64,000 nt of DNA, taken from positions 806,001-870,000 of the forward strand of contig NZ_JASZYU010000002.1 of the NCBI RefSeq assembly GCF_030316825.1. The letters run 5' to 3'. A model generated the notes under the pieces. It saw nothing but the letters and a program-made list of their open reading frames with translations. It had not been told where the DNA came from and did no database searches. This document shows, one piece after another, positions 27,629-37,611 of the stretch (position 1 is the stretch's first letter; every line of letters begins with the position of its first letter). The position numbers and the translations under genes were made by a program. The DNA is from Variovorax fucosicus. Its GTDB lineage: Bacteria > Pseudomonadota > Gammaproteobacteria > Burkholderiales > Burkholderiaceae_C.

Positions 27629-28837
27629 ATGATCATTCACAGCCTGCTCGACACCGACCTCTACAAGTTCACGATGATGCAGGTGGTGTTGCACCACTTT
27701 CCCGGTGCACGCGTCGAGTACCGCTTCAAGTGCCGCAACCCCGGCGTCGACCTTGCGCGCTTCGCCGGACAGATCCGCGAAGAGGTGCGGCACCTGTGCT
27801 CGTTGCAGTTCAAGGAACCCGAGCTGACCTACTTGCGCTCGATGCGCTTCATCAAGAGCGACTTCGTCGATTTCCTTGGCCTGTTCCGGCTCAACGAGAA
27901 GTACATCGACATCGTGCCGCAGGCCAGCGGCGAACTCGAGATCCGCATCAAGGGCCCGTGGTTGCACACCATCCTGTTCGAGATCCCGGTGCTGGCGATC
28001 GTCAACGAGGTCTATTTCCGCAACACGCAGCCGCAGCCCGACCTGGCGGAAGGCCGGCGCCGACTCGAAACCAAGATCGGGGAGTTGCGCGGCAACGGCC
28101 TCACGGATCTCAAGATTGCCGACTACGGCACGCGCAGGCGTTTCTCCAAGGAGTGGCATGAAGAAGTGCTGCGCACCCTGAGCGCCCGGCTCGGCGCGGT
28201 GACGGTGCCGGCACGCGTTGGCGAGCGCAGTCCGCAATTTGCCGGCACCAGCAACGTGCTCTACGCGATGAAGCTCGGGCTGATTCCGCTGGGCACCATG
28301 GCGCACGAGTACCTGCAGGCCTGCCAGGCACTGGGCCCGCGGCTGCGCGACAGCCAGGTGTTCGGCTTCGAGATGTGGGGCCGTGAATACCGCGGCGACC
28401 TCGGCATCGCGCTGTCCGATGTGTACGGCATGAGCGCGTTCCTGCGCGACTTCGACCTGTTCTTCTGCAAGCTGTTCGACGGCTCGCGCCACGACAGCGG
28501 CGACCCGTTCCAGTGGGGCGAGCGCATGCTGGCGCACTACGTGGCGAACCGCGTCGACCCGCGCACCAAGACGCTGATCTTCAGCGACGGACTGACGGTG
28601 CCGCGCACCATCGAGCTCTACGAACAGTTCCGTGGCCGCTGCCAGCTGGCGTTCGGCATCGGCACCAACCTCACCAACGACCTCGGCTACGAGCCGCTGC
28701 AGATCGTCATCAAGATGATCCGCTGCAACGACCAGCCGGTGGCCAAGCTCTCTGACACGCCGTCGAAAAACATGTGCGAGGACGAGAAGTACCTCGCCTA
28801 CCTGCGCCAGGTGTTCGAGATCGAGACGCCGGCATGA
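27629..28837 (+). CDS. pncB: nicotinate phosphoribosyltransferase
   Basis: A 402-residue enzyme that makes nicotinate mononucleotide from nicotinate, PRPP and ATP in the NAD salvage pathway. Typical segments are '[13 protein letters not shown]' at the start, 'DYGTRRRFS', '[26 protein letters not shown]' with the His that is phosphorylated in this family (in GTMAHE), and '[19 protein letters not shown]'. Length is normal. Start at ATG 27629, the first Met before the conserved N-terminus. It opens an apparent six-gene operon; its TGA overlaps the next ATG (ATGA). Confidence 0.93.
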   Translation: MIIHSLLDTDLYKFTMMQVVLHHFPGARVEYRFKCRNPGVDLARFAGQIREEVRHLCSLQFKEPELTYLRSMRFIKSDFVDFLGLFRLNEKYIDIVPQASGELEIRIKGPWLHTILFEIPVLAIVNEVYFRNTQPQPDLAEGRRRLETKIGELRGNGLTDLKIADYGTRRRFSKEWHEEVLRTLSARLGAVTVPARVGERSPQFAGTSNVLYAMKLGLIPLGTMAHEYLQACQALGPRLRDSQVFGFEMWGREYRGDLGIALSDVYGMSAFLRDFDLFFCKLFDGSRHDSGDPFQWGERMLAHYVANRVDPRTKTLIFSDGLTVPRTIELYEQFRGRCQLAFGIGTNLTNDLGYEPLQIVIKMIRCNDQPVAKLSDTPSKNMCEDEKYLAYLRQVFEIETPA

Positions 28838-30171
28838 ATGGTGCGGAGGTCTCGCCCCTGTGGGGCGTTCCCTTTGCAGGCATCCTGCTGTCGATCGCGC
28901 TGATGCCGCTGCTGGTGCCGTCGTTCTGGCACCGCCATTACGGCAAGGTCGCAGCCGCCTGGGGCCTTGCGTTCCTGCTGCCGTTCGCGATGCAGTTCGG
29001 CGTGCCCGCGGCCTCGCATGAGCTGGTGCATGCGCTGCTGGCCGAATACATCCCGTTCATCGTCCTCCTGACGGCGCTGTTCACCGTGGCCGGCGGCATC
29101 CACATCCGCGGCAACCCGCACGGCGCACCCGGGCTCAACACGGCCATCCTCGCCATCGGCGCGGTGCTTGCGAGTTTCATGGGCACCACGGGCGCCTCGA
29201 TGCTGCTGATCCGCCCGCTGATCCGCGCCAACGACAACCGCATCCACAAGGCGCACGTGGTGGTGTTCTTCATCTTCATCGTGTCGAACGCAGGTGGCGC
29301 GCTCACGCCACTGGGCGACCCGCCGCTGTTCCTCGGTTTCCTCAAGGGCGTCGATTTCTTCTGGACGCTGAAGAACATCCTGCCCGACACCCTGTTCGTG
29401 GTCGGCGTGCTGCTCGCGCTGTTCTGGCTGATCGATAGTCACTACTACCACAAGGAAGGCGTGCTACCGGTCGATCCGACGCCCGACACGCAACGCATCG
29501 GCTTCGACGGTGCGGCCAACTTCTGGCTGCTGGGCGGCGTGCTGCTGCTGGTGCTGGTCAGCGGCTTCTGGAAGTCGGCCGTGGTGTTCGAGGTGTTCGG
29601 CACGCCGGTCGGTTTGCCGGGCGTCGTGCGCGACGTGGGCCTCGTCGCCCTCACGCTGCTGTCGCTCAGGATCACCCCCGGCGAGGTGCATGCCGACAAC
29701 CAGTTCGCGTGGGGCCCGATGGCCGAGGTGGCCAAGCTGTTCGCGGGCATCTTCCTGACCATCATTCCGGTGATCGCGATGCTCAAGGCCGGCACGCAGG
29801 GACCGTTCGGCGCAGTGGTGTCGGCCGTCACGCGGCCCGACGGCCAGCCCGATCCGGCCATGTATTTCTGGGCCACCGGCATCCTGAGCTCGTTCCTGGA
29901 CAATGCACCCACCTACCTGGTGTTCTTCAATACCGCCGGCGGCGATCCGCAGGCGCTGATGACCACCTACGCCAGCACGCTCGCCGCGATCTCGGCCGGC
30001 GCCGTGTTCATGGGAGCCAACAGCTACATCGGCAACGCGCCGAACCTGATGGTCAAGGCCATCGCCGAGGACCGCGGCGTGAAGATGCCGAGCTTCTTCG
30101 GGTTCATGGCCTGGTCGGGCTTCATCCTGGTGCCGCTGTTCATCCTCACCACCCTGATCTTCTTCCGCTGA
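28834..30171 (+). CDS. sodium:proton antiporter-like membrane protein (CitMHS_2 / ArsB-NhaD superfamily)
   Basis: A 445-residue inner-membrane protein with 11-12 hydrophobic segments. '[19 protein letters not shown]' and '[15 protein letters not shown]' are the paired re-entrant motifs of the ArsB/NhaD ion-transporter superfamily. The family is usually labelled sodium:proton antiporter or putative citrate transporter; ion or substrate choice cannot be settled from sequence. It starts at ATG 28834, overlapping the pncB stop, and the next gene starts 7 bases after its own stop, so it is part of the operon. Confidence 0.82.
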   Translation: MNGAEVSPLWGVPFAGILLSIALMPLLVPSFWHRHYGKVAAAWGLAFLLPFAMQFGVPAASHELVHALLAEYIPFIVLLTALFTVAGGIHIRGNPHGAPGLNTAILAIGAVLASFMGTTGASMLLIRPLIRANDNRIHKAHVVVFFIFIVSNAGGALTPLGDPPLFLGFLKGVDFFWTLKNILPDTLFVVGVLLALFWLIDSHYYHKEGVLPVDPTPDTQRIGFDGAANFWLLGGVLLLVLVSGFWKSAVVFEVFGTPVGLPGVVRDVGLVALTLLSLRITPGEVHADNQFAWGPMAEVAKLFAGIFLTIIPVIAMLKAGTQGPFGAVVSAVTRPDGQPDPAMYFWATGILSSFLDNAPTYLVFFNTAGGDPQALMTTYASTLAAISAGAVFMGANSYIGNAPNLMVKAIAEDRGVKMPSFFGFMAWSGFILVPLFILTTLIFFR

Positions 30172-30178
30172 AACAACA

Positions 30179-31165
30179 ATGACCAAACCCAAGGTACTCG
30201 TCGCCCGCGCGATCTTCCCTGAAACCATCACCCGGCTCGAACAGCACTTCGAGGTCGAATCGAATCAGACCGACGCGGCCTGGTCGAAGGCCGAACTGAT
30301 CGCGAAGCTGCAGGGCAAGCAGGGCGCGTTCACCACCGGCAGCGAGCGCATCGACGCCGAACTGCTCGACGCCTGCCCGGATCTGAAGATCTGCGCCAAC
30401 ATGGCCGTGGGCTACAACAACTTCGACGTCGACGCCATGACCGCGCACGGCGTGCTCGGCACCAACGCGCCCGATGTGCTCACCGAAACCACGGCCGATT
30501 TCGGCTTCGCGCTGCTGATGGCCACCGCGCGCCGCATCGCCGAGAGCGAGCATTACCTGCGCGCCGGCCAATGGACGAAATGGGCCTACGACATGTTCTC
30601 CGGCTCCGACATCCACGGCAGCACGCTCGGCATCATCGGCATGGGCCGCATCGGGCAGGGCATCGCGAAGCGCGGCGCCCACGGCTTCGGAATGAAGGTG
30701 ATCTATCACAACCGGTCGCGCCTTGACGCCGGGCTCGAGGCCGAATGCAAGGCCGGCTACGTGAGCAAGGACGAACTGCTCAGGACAGCCGACCATGTGG
30801 TGCTGGTGGTGCCCTACAGCCCGGCTTCGCACCACACCATCGGTGCTGCCGAGCTCGCGCTCATGAAGCCGACCGCGACGCTGATCAACATCGCCCGCGG
30901 AGGCATCGTCGACGACGCAGCGCTGGCCGTCGCACTGCGCGAGAAGCGCATCGCTGCCGCCGGCCTCGACGTGTTCGAGGGTGAGCCCAAGGTGCATCCC
31001 GACCTGCTGACCGTGCCGAACGTGGTGCTCACGCCCCATATCGCCAGCGCGACCGTGCCCACACGCCGTGCCATGGCCGACCTCGCGACTGACAACCTCA
31101 TCGGCTTTCTCACGCAGAAAAAGGCGCTCACGCCCGTCAATCCTGCGGTGCTGGCCACCCGATAG
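30179..31165 (+). CDS. D-isomer-specific 2-hydroxyacid dehydrogenase (glyoxylate/hydroxypyruvate reductase-like)
   Basis: A 328-residue NAD(P)H-dependent reductase. The Rossmann motif is 'LGIIGMGRIGQGIAKR'. The catalytic triad of the family is visible as Arg in 'NIARGGIVDD', Glu in 'LDVFEGEP' and His in 'LTPHIASAT'. The sequence is closest in feel to the GhrB/GyaR glyoxylate reductase group, which reduces glyoxylate and hydroxypyruvate to glycolate and glycerate; that substrate is inferred. It lies inside the pncB operon (7 bases after the antiporter, 11 before rmuC). Confidence 0.87.
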   Translation: MTKPKVLVARAIFPETITRLEQHFEVESNQTDAAWSKAELIAKLQGKQGAFTTGSERIDAELLDACPDLKICANMAVGYNNFDVDAMTAHGVLGTNAPDVLTETTADFGFALLMATARRIAESEHYLRAGQWTKWAYDMFSGSDIHGSTLGIIGMGRIGQGIAKRGAHGFGMKVIYHNRSRLDAGLEAECKAGYVSKDELLRTADHVVLVVPYSPASHHTIGAAELALMKPTATLINIARGGIVDDAALAVALREKRIAAAGLDVFEGEPKVHPDLLTVPNVVLTPHIASATVPTRRAMADLATDNLIGFLTQKKALTPVNPAVLATR

Positions 31166-31176
31166 ATCGCAGACAC

Positions 31177-32535
31177 GTGCCTACCAACGAACTGGGGCTC
31201 TGGGCCCTGCTGGGCCTCGCGGCCCTGAACTTCATCCTCGTCCTGTGGCTGTTGCTGCGCAAGCCGGCGTCCGATCGGCATGCAGAACTTGTCGCGGCCC
31301 TGGCATCGGGCAACGAAAGCACGGCGCGCACGCTGCGCCAGGAAGTCGGCGAATCGTCGCGCGCCACGCGCCAGGAGCTCGGCCAGAACTTCGCGAGCTT
31401 CCAGGCTGCACTGGTGCAGCAGGGCGCGGAGGCCACCCGCACGCAGAACGCGCAGATCGACGCCTTTGCGCAGCAACTCACGCTGCTGCAGAAGACGCTG
31501 GCCGACACGCTCAACACGCAGTTGCAGGGCCTGAGCGAATCGAACGCACGTCGCCTGGCCGAAGTGCGCATGACCATGGAGACGCAGCTCGCGCAATTGC
31601 AGCAGACCAACTCGGCCAAGCTCGACGAGATGCGCAAGACGGTCGACGAAAAGCTGCAGAGCACGCTCGAAGCGCGGCTCGGCGAAAGCTTCAAGCAGGT
31701 GGCCGACCGCCTGGAGCAGGTGCACAAGGGCCTGGGCGAGATGCAGACGCTGGCGCAGGGCGTGGGCGACCTCAAGCACCTGCTGACCAACGTCAAGATG
31801 CGCGGCATCTTCGGTGAAGCGCAGCTCGGCGCCTTGCTCGAACAGGTGTTTGCGGCGGAGCAATACGCGGCCCAGGTGGTCACGCGGCCCGGCACGCGCA
31901 ACACGGTCGACTTTGCGATTCGCCTGCCGGGCCGCAAGGCCGATGGCGAGCCGCTGTGGCTGCCGATCGATGCCAAGTTTCCCAACGAAGACTACGAGCG
32001 CCTGCTCGACGCCCAGCAGCGCGCCGATCCGGTGGCCGCCGAACTCGCGGGCCGTGCGCTCGAAACCCGCATCTGGCTCGAGGCGCGATCGATCGAAGAG
32101 AAGTACATCGAGCCACCGAACACCACCGACTTCGCGATCCTGTTCCTCCCCACCGAAGGCCTCTACGCCGAGGTGTTGCGCCGCCCGGACCTGATGCAGG
32201 GCCTGCAGCGCAAGCACCGCGTCACGCTGGCAGGCCCGACCACGCTGCTGGCCATCCTCAACTCGCTGCAGATGGGCTTTCGCACGCTGGCACTCGAGAA
32301 GCGGTCGAGCGAGGTCTGGCAGGTGCTGGGTGCGGTCAAGGCCGAGTTCAGCAAGTTCGGCGACGTACTTTCGAAAGTCAAGGCGCAGACCCAGACCGTG
32401 CTCAACACGCTGGATCAGGCGCAGACCCGCAGCAACGTCATGCACCGCGCGCTCAAGCAGGTCGAGGCGCTGCCGGAGGCGCAATCGCAAGCCTTGCTGC
32501 CGCCCGCGGGCAGCGAGGACGACGCAGCCCTGTGA
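31177..32535 (+). CDS. rmuC: RmuC-family DNA recombination protein
   Basis: A 452-residue protein with an N-terminal membrane anchor (about 7-27), a long Gln/Leu-rich coiled coil (about 45-195) and the RmuC nuclease-like domain (about 200-410) with 'LPGRKADGEPLWLPIDAKFPNEDY'. The 'PIDAKFP' core resembles the PD-(D/E)XK fold. RmuC limits inversions at short inverted repeats in E. coli, and its mechanism is not settled. It starts at GTG 31177. Its TGA overlaps the GTG of the following MFS gene. Confidence 0.88.
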   Translation: MPTNELGLWALLGLAALNFILVLWLLLRKPASDRHAELVAALASGNESTARTLRQEVGESSRATRQELGQNFASFQAALVQQGAEATRTQNAQIDAFAQQLTLLQKTLADTLNTQLQGLSESNARRLAEVRMTMETQLAQLQQTNSAKLDEMRKTVDEKLQSTLEARLGESFKQVADRLEQVHKGLGEMQTLAQGVGDLKHLLTNVKMRGIFGEAQLGALLEQVFAAEQYAAQVVTRPGTRNTVDFAIRLPGRKADGEPLWLPIDAKFPNEDYERLLDAQQRADPVAAELAGRALETRIWLEARSIEEKYIEPPNTTDFAILFLPTEGLYAEVLRRPDLMQGLQRKHRVTLAGPTTLLAILNSLQMGFRTLALEKRSSEVWQVLGAVKAEFSKFGDVLSKVKAQTQTVLNTLDQAQTRSNVMHRALKQVEALPEAQSQALLPPAGSEDDAAL

Positions 32536-33695
32536 CGCCTGAACTGCTGCGCCTGATTCTTGCGCAGGTGTGCCTGCATGCCGCCATGACCGGCACCCGG
32601 CTCGCGGCGCCGTTGCTGGCGCTGCAGCAGGGTTACAGCGCTGCTGCAGTGGGCGTGATGCTTTCGCTGTTCGCGCTCACGCAGGTCTTCCTCGCCTTGC
32701 CGACGGGGCGCTTCGCCGACCGGCACGGGCTGCGCCTGCCGTTGTCGATCGCAGTGGGCGCGGCCACGAGCGGCGCGGCGCTGGCTGCTGCATTCCCCGT
32801 GTTCCCGGTGTTCTGCCTTGCTGCGCTGCTGACCGGCGGTGCGACCGGTATCGCGGTGATCACGCTGCAGCGCCATGTGGGTCGCGCGGCGGCCAACCCG
32901 ACACAGCTCAAGCAGGTGTTCAGCTGGCTGGCGATCTCGCCCGCCGCCGCCAACTTCGTCGGGCCGTTCGCCGCGGGCCTGCTGATCGACCACGCCGGCC
33001 CCACCCCCGGGGCAATGGTCGGCTACCGGGTGGCATTCGGTCTGGCGGCGCTGCTGCCGCTGGTCTGCTGGCTGCTCGCGCGCGGGGCCACGGAGCTGCC
33101 GATCACGCCGCCGCCACCCGGCGCGCCCAAGCCGCGCGCCTGGGATCTGCTCGGGCAGCCGATGTTTCGTCGCTTGCTGTTCGTCAACTGGCTGCAGTCG
33201 GCCTCCTGGGACGTGCACACCTTCGTGCTGCCGATCCTGGGGCATGAACGGGGACTCAGTGCATCGGTGATCGGCTCGATCCTCGGCGCGTTCGCCGTGG
33301 CTGCGGCGGGCATCCGCGTGGTGTTGCCGATCGTCGCCTCGCGCTTGAGCGAACGCAGCGTGATCACGGTGTCGAACGTCATCACCGCGCTGGTGTTCGC
33401 CGTCTATCCGCTCATGTCGTCGGCGCTCGGCATGGGCGCCTGTTCGGTGATGCTGGGCATCGCGCTGGGCGCGGTGCAGCCGATGGTCATGAGCATGCTG
33501 CACCAGATCACGCCGCACGAACGCCATGGCGAAGCGCTGGGGCTGCGCGTGATGACGCTCAATGCGTCGAGCGTCGCGATGCCGATGCTGTTCGGCGCCG
33601 CGGGTGCATTGATCGGGGTTGCGGGCGTGTTCTGGGTGGTCGGCGGCGTGGTGGCTGCCGGAACGCGCGCGGTATGGGGGCTGCGCGCGCCCTGA
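32532..33695 (+). CDS. MFS transporter
   Basis: A 387-residue major facilitator with 11-12 hydrophobic segments and motif A as 'LPTGRFADRHGLRLPL'. It starts at GTG 32532, overlapping the rmuC stop as GTGA; longer in-frame starts would run back inside rmuC. The substrate is unknown; the sequence suggests an efflux or metabolite transporter of the MFS_1 type. It is the fifth gene of the pncB operon. Confidence 0.82.
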   Translation: MTPELLRLILAQVCLHAAMTGTRLAAPLLALQQGYSAAAVGVMLSLFALTQVFLALPTGRFADRHGLRLPLSIAVGAATSGAALAAAFPVFPVFCLAALLTGGATGIAVITLQRHVGRAAANPTQLKQVFSWLAISPAAANFVGPFAAGLLIDHAGPTPGAMVGYRVAFGLAALLPLVCWLLARGATELPITPPPPGAPKPRAWDLLGQPMFRRLLFVNWLQSASWDVHTFVLPILGHERGLSASVIGSILGAFAVAAAGIRVVLPIVASRLSERSVITVSNVITALVFAVYPLMSSALGMGACSVMLGIALGAVQPMVMSMLHQITPHERHGEALGLRVMTLNASSVAMPMLFGAAGALIGVAGVFWVVGGVVAAGTRAVWGLRAP

Positions 33696-33759
33696 ATTTG
33701 TCGGTGTGTGCGTGCGTTGCCGAACAGACGCATGCGCCGGGGGTGCGCAGAGTCGGGCA

Positions 33760-33984
33760 ATGAAAGCGACTCCAGCGATGACATTGCGCCGCACATTGAC
33801 CATCGTTGCAGGCGTGCTGCTCGGCATGGCCTTTTGCGGGCTGGCGCTCGCCTTCGCCGATGGCCAGTTCGACGACGGCCCAGCGCCGTTCAACTTTGGC
33901 GACCTGATGCTCGTGGCATCAGTCAGCTTCGTCGTGGTGTCCCATGTGCTGGTGGTGGCGACGCTGATCCAGCGGCCGTCCTAG
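33760..33984 (+). CDS. small two-helix membrane protein, unknown function
   Basis: A 74-residue protein with two hydrophobic segments ('TLTIVAGVLLGMAFCGLALAF' split by Cys near residue 26, and 'DLMLVASVSFVVVSHVLVVAT'), separated by an acidic loop 'DGQFDDGPAPFNFGD'. It is 64 bases after the MFS gene on the same strand, probably the last operon member. Its TAG stop shares the palindrome CTAG with the stop of the convergent LOG-family gene. I do not recognise a family. Codon use is normal for the window, which supports it being real. Confidence 0.55.
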   Translation: MKATPAMTLRRTLTIVAGVLLGMAFCGLALAFADGQFDDGPAPFNFGDLMLVASVSFVVVSHVLVVATLIQRPS

Positions 33985-34844
33985 AGCTTGTAGAAGCGCT
34001 TGATCGCGTCCCACGCGTCGGCCGGCGCGTCGACGTACTCGAACAGCTTCACGTCGCCGGGCGAGATCACGCCTTCCTCGACCAGGAAATCGAAGTCGAG
34101 CAGCTTCTTCCAGTAGTCGGTGCCGAACAGCACGATCGGCACCGGTTTCGACTTCTTCGTCTGCACCAGCGTGATGACCTCGAACAGCTCGTCGAGCGTG
34201 CCGAAGCCGCCCGGGAATGCGACCAGCGCCTTCGCACGCATCATGAAATGCATCTTGCGGATCGCGAAGTAGTGGAACTTGAAACTCAGCGCCGGCGTGA
34301 CGTAGGGGTTGGCCTCTTCTTCCATCGGCAGCGCGATGGCCAGGCCGATGTTGAGGCCGCCGCCTTCGTACGAACCGCGGTTGGCGGCCTGCATGATGCC
34401 GGGGCCACCGCCGGTGCAGATGAAGAGCTGGTCTTCCGGATCCTTGGCCTTGCTGTACTCGGCCACCATCTTGCTGAAGCTGCGGGCCTCTTCGTAATAG
34501 TGCGAGCCGCGCGCCAGGCGCTTGAGGCGCTCGAGCGCCACCGCGTCGCCGGCCGCTTCGGCCTGGGCGATCAGTGCATCGGACTCTTCCTTGCTGCGAA
34601 AGCGCGCGCTGCCGAACACCACGACGGTGTTCTCGATGCCATGGGCGCGCATCTCGATGTCGGGTTTCATCAGTTCGAGCTGCATGCGCAGGCCACGGGT
34701 TTCGCGCCGCAGCAGGAACTCAGGGTCGGCAAAGGCCAGGCGGGACGGATCTGGGTCGAGCGGAAGGCCCTTGTCCGAATGTGCCTGCAGCGTGGCCCAG
34801 GCGTCGGCCAGGCGTTTGTCGTGAAGGTCGTGGATCTTGTTCAT
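33981..34844 (-). CDS. LOG-family protein (TIGR00730-like nucleotide 5'-monophosphate phosphoribohydrolase)
   Basis: A 287-residue Rossmann-like protein. 'VVVFGSARF', 'CTGGGPGIMQAANRG' and the hallmark 'PGGFGTLDELFEV' are visible. LOG proteins hydrolyse nucleotide or cytokinin-riboside monophosphates to the free base and ribose 5-phosphate. This is the longer, PpnN-like form, with an N-terminal helical extension of about 85 residues. Start at ATG 34844; a CACAAT hexamer ends 9 bases upstream, suggesting an almost leaderless mRNA. It is convergent with the small membrane protein gene (4-base overlap). Confidence 0.85.
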   Translation of the reverse strand: MNKIHDLHDKRLADAWATLQAHSDKGLPLDPDPSRLAFADPEFLLRRETRGLRMQLELMKPDIEMRAHGIENTVVVFGSARFRSKEESDALIAQAEAAGDAVALERLKRLARGSHYYEEARSFSKMVAEYSKAKDPEDQLFICTGGGPGIMQAANRGSYEGGGLNIGLAIALPMEEEANPYVTPALSFKFHYFAIRKMHFMMRAKALVAFPGGFGTLDELFEVITLVQTKKSKPVPIVLFGTDYWKKLLDFDFLVEEGVISPGDVKLFEYVDAPADAWDAIKRFYKL

Positions 34845-34938
34845 GGTGTCCGGATTGTGGATGCGCAAAGTGTCAGGGGACAAAGCAGGATAGGGGCCAG
34901 CTCGGGTGCTCTTGAGACTGCGCGCTGGCCGACGAAGT

Positions 34939-35718
34939 CTAGAAGCTCCCGTGCCGCCCCGCACCCTGCACGAAACGCGCGGCACCCGCTGCGCCTTCGG
35001 CCGCGACGATCGGCGCGCCGAGACGGCCTTCCTGCCGCAGTGCGTCGTTCAGAGGCAAGTCCCACTGTGCGTAGGCGGATGCGCGGTCGGTCAGCATGCA
35101 CTGCTGCGGAAAGGCCGCGATCTCGCGCGCCAGTTGCTCGGCGGCTTGACGCGACCTGCCGTCGGGCACCACGCGGTTCACGAGGCCCATCGCGAGCGCC
35201 TCGTCGGCCAGGACCGCGCGCCCGGTCAGGATCAGGTCGAGTGCACGCCCCATGCCGACGATGCGTGGCAGCCGCACGGTGCCGCCGTCGATCAGCGGGA
35301 CGCCCCAGCGCCGGCAGAACACGCCGAACACCGCACTCTGCTCGGCCACGCGCAGGTCGGCCAGCAGCGCGAGTTCGAGCCCGCCTGCGACGGCATGGCC
35401 ACCGATGGCGGCGATCAGCGGCTTGCGCAGTGCCATGCGGGTGGGGCCCATCGGCCCGTCGCCGCCGCCTTCGGGGTCGACCTCGTTACGGCGCGCCGGG
35501 TCGCTCACGGCACCGAGGTCAGCCCCCGCGCAGAACACACCGTTCTCGCCCCAGAGCACGGCCACGCGCTGGCTGTCGTCCGCCTCGAAGCGCATGAAGG
35601 CGTCGCGCAGGGCTTCGGCGGTCTGGCGGTCGACTGCGTTGCGTTGTTTCGGGAGGCTCAGCACGATGGTGCTGATCGGGCCATCGGTTTCGGTGCGGAC
35701 AGAGGCGGCTTGGTTCAT
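34939..35718 (-). CDS. crotonase (enoyl-CoA hydratase/isomerase) family protein
   Basis: A 259-residue crotonase. The oxyanion-hole segments are 'FCAGADLGAV' and 'AIGGHAVAGGLELALLAD'. In place of the usual 'PE-x-x-x-G' helix carrying the first catalytic Glu it has 'FCRRWGVPLIDGGTVRLP', so at least one of the two hydratase glutamates appears to be missing. It may therefore be an isomerase, a hydrolase or a hydratase with altered chemistry rather than a true enoyl-CoA hydratase. It sits between the LOG gene and efp on the same strand, with the efp terminator separating it from efp. Confidence 0.83.
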   Translation of the reverse strand: MNQAASVRTETDGPISTIVLSLPKQRNAVDRQTAEALRDAFMRFEADDSQRVAVLWGENGVFCAGADLGAVSDPARRNEVDPEGGGDGPMGPTRMALRKPLIAAIGGHAVAGGLELALLADLRVAEQSAVFGVFCRRWGVPLIDGGTVRLPRIVGMGRALDLILTGRAVLADEALAMGLVNRVVPDGRSRQAAEQLAREIAAFPQQCMLTDRASAYAQWDLPLNDALRQEGRLGAPIVAAEGAAGAARFVQGAGRHGSF

Positions 35719-35732
35719 GCCCGCAGCGTACG

Positions 35733-35758
35733 AAAAAAAAGCTCCCGAGGGAGCTTTT
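35733..35758 (-). terminator. efp terminator (symmetrical)
   Basis: AAAAAGCTCCC-GA-GGGAGCTTTTT with A/T runs on both sides, located after the efp stop on the minus strand and before the crotonase start. The minus-strand T-run is eight long. Confidence 0.87.
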
Positions 35759-35776
35759 TATCGAGGCCGGCTGTGC

Positions 35777-36331
35777 TCAGACGCGCTTGCGGTATTCGCC
35801 GGTGCGCGTGTCGATTTCGATCTTGTCGCCCTGGGCCACAAACAGCGGCACCGGCACTTCGAAACCGGTGGAGATCTTGGCGGGCTTGAGCACCTTGCCC
35901 GAGGTGTCGCCCTTGACGGCCGGCTCGGTCCAGGTGATTTCGCGCTCGACGCTGGTCGGCAGTTCGACCGAGATGGCCTTGCCGTCGTAGAACACCACTT
36001 CGACCGGCATGCCGTCTTCGAGGTAGTTGAGCGAGTCGCCCATGTTCTCGGCTTCGACTTCGTACTGGTTGTACTCGGTGTCCATGCAGACGTACATCGG
36101 GTCGGCGAAGTAGGAGTAGGTGCACTCCTTCTTTTCGAGCACGATCTGGTCGATCTTGTCGTCGGCCTTGAACACCTGCTCGGTGTTGAAGTTGGCGATC
36201 AGGCTCTTGAGCTTCATGCGCACGGTGGCGGAGTTGCGGCCGCCGCGGCTGTATTCGGTCTTGAGCACGACCATCGGATCCTTGCCGTGCATGATGACGT
36301 TGCCGGCGCGGATTTCTTGAGCGATTTTCAT
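35777..36331 (-). CDS. efp: elongation factor P, arginine-32 (EarP-modified) type
   Basis: A 184-residue EF-P with three beta-barrel domains that relieves ribosome stalling at polyproline stretches. The loop that reaches the peptidyl-transferase centre has Arg at position 32 ('[11 protein letters not shown]') instead of the Lys modified by EpmA. Arg32 is the known target of rhamnosylation by EarP, and the earP gene lies directly upstream on the same strand, 148 bases away. TonB in this window, with long Pro runs, is an obvious client. It ends at a strong terminator. Confidence 0.96.
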   Translation of the reverse strand: MKIAQEIRAGNVIMHGKDPMVVLKTEYSRGGRNSATVRMKLKSLIANFNTEQVFKADDKIDQIVLEKKECTYSYFADPMYVCMDTEYNQYEVEAENMGDSLNYLEDGMPVEVVFYDGKAISVELPTSVEREITWTEPAVKGDTSGKVLKPAKISTGFEVPVPLFVAQGDKIEIDTRTGEYRKRV

Positions 36332-36479
36332 ATCAGGGTCTTTGGGTCACTGGATGTTCTGCCGCTCGGTGCGGCGACAGGCCCTGGGCCTGAAGCCGCA
36401 TTTCCCCGCGGCGGGTTCAGCGGAAAGGCAAGAGGGGTTCACATGAAACCCCGGCCCGAAATCCGCAAAGCCCCCGATT

Positions 36480-37568
36480 TTAGCTTTTTTGGGCGACGAA
36501 CCGGCGCAATAGCGTGGCGAGATCGTCCTGCGCCAGCAGTCGCGTGCGCGCCGCCTGCACCGCATCGCGCCATTCCGCGAGGGTCGCTGCGTCCGGAACA
36601 GGCAGGGCGCCGTCCTCGAAGCCGTTCCAGATCCGGTGAAAGCGCCGAAGCGACGGCGGGGCCGCCAGCCAGTCCAGAAAGGCCTCGAGCTTGACGTGGT
36701 GGGCGTCGTCGTCCTGCGGGTAGATTTGCCAGACCAGTGGCGCGCCGGCCCAGAGCGCACGCACCAGCGAATCCTCGCCGCGCACGAAATTCAGGTCGCC
36801 GCTCCAGAGCAGGCAGTCGAATTCGGGCTGGGTCAGGGCGGGCAGCCAGGTGATCGGGAGCGCATCGGACGCTCGCCGCAGGCCCGGCGCCTGCAGTGCA
36901 GCGCGCACGGCTGCCGCGGGGCGCCCCGCCGCGACCAGCAACTGCGCGGGGTTGGAAGCGTCCTTGAGCGTGGTCAGCAACGCGCGCAGCGCCGGCGGCT
37001 CGTAGCAGAACAGCGGCCACACCGGCCCTCCGTGCCACGCAATACCTTGCGCTGCGAGCCAGGCCGCGCGGTCGAAGCCGGCGCGTGTTTCGACCAGGCC
37101 GGCTTCGCGCAGCAGGCCGCCGGTGCGCTCGGTGAAGCCGGGATAGAAGAAATGCTTGGTCAACCCTTCGCCGGGTCCGCGGAACACCGGCGAAGGCAGC
37201 CCGTGCAGGCGCTCGACATACGGTTCGGCGGACAGGTACTCCAGATTGATCCATGCGCCTTTTCGGCCGCTGGCACCCGAGCGACGGGCGAAGCGTGCTA
37301 TCAATTCAGGAGCGGGGTCGCAGCCGAAGGCTTCAATCAGGACGTCCGGCGCGGCTACCGCCACGGCGCTGCCGATGGCGTCCGGATCGCGCCAGTCGAT
37401 CACATCGACGCCTGGCTGGCCAGCGGGCGCCATCCACTGCAGCGCGGCGCCGTCGTCGACCCACAGCCGTACGCGGTCGCCTTGCGTCGCCAGCTGACAG
37501 GCCAGCCGCCAGCAGACGCCGAGATCGCCATGGTTGTCGATGACCCTGCAGAAGATGTCCCAGTGCAT
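36480..37568 (-). CDS. earP: EF-P arginine rhamnosyltransferase
   Basis: A 362-residue GT-B glycosyltransferase (formerly DUF2331) that attaches rhamnose from dTDP-L-rhamnose to Arg32 of EF-P. The N-terminal '[17 protein letters not shown]' contains the two Asp residues known to be essential in this family (here D11 and D15). The C-terminal donor-site motif is '[19 protein letters not shown]' followed by 'YPQDDDAH'. Start at ATG 37568 (MHWDIFCR). A TAGAGT hexamer lies exactly 7 bases before the start, so the mRNA may be leaderless. It is divergent from uvrC with 43 bases between starts. The dTDP-rhamnose genes are not in the window. Confidence 0.95.
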   Translation of the reverse strand: MHWDIFCRVIDNHGDLGVCWRLACQLATQGDRVRLWVDDGAALQWMAPAGQPGVDVIDWRDPDAIGSAVAVAAPDVLIEAFGCDPAPELIARFARRSGASGRKGAWINLEYLSAEPYVERLHGLPSPVFRGPGEGLTKHFFYPGFTERTGGLLREAGLVETRAGFDRAAWLAAQGIAWHGGPVWPLFCYEPPALRALLTTLKDASNPAQLLVAAGRPAAAVRAALQAPGLRRASDALPITWLPALTQPEFDCLLWSGDLNFVRGEDSLVRALWAGAPLVWQIYPQDDDAHHVKLEAFLDWLAAPPSLRRFHRIWNGFEDGALPVPDAATLAEWRDAVQAARTRLLAQDDLATLLRRFVAQKS

Positions 37569-37611
37569 CGCGGCGACTCTACCTTCGGGAGCCCGCGCCA
37601 CAATAGCCGCC

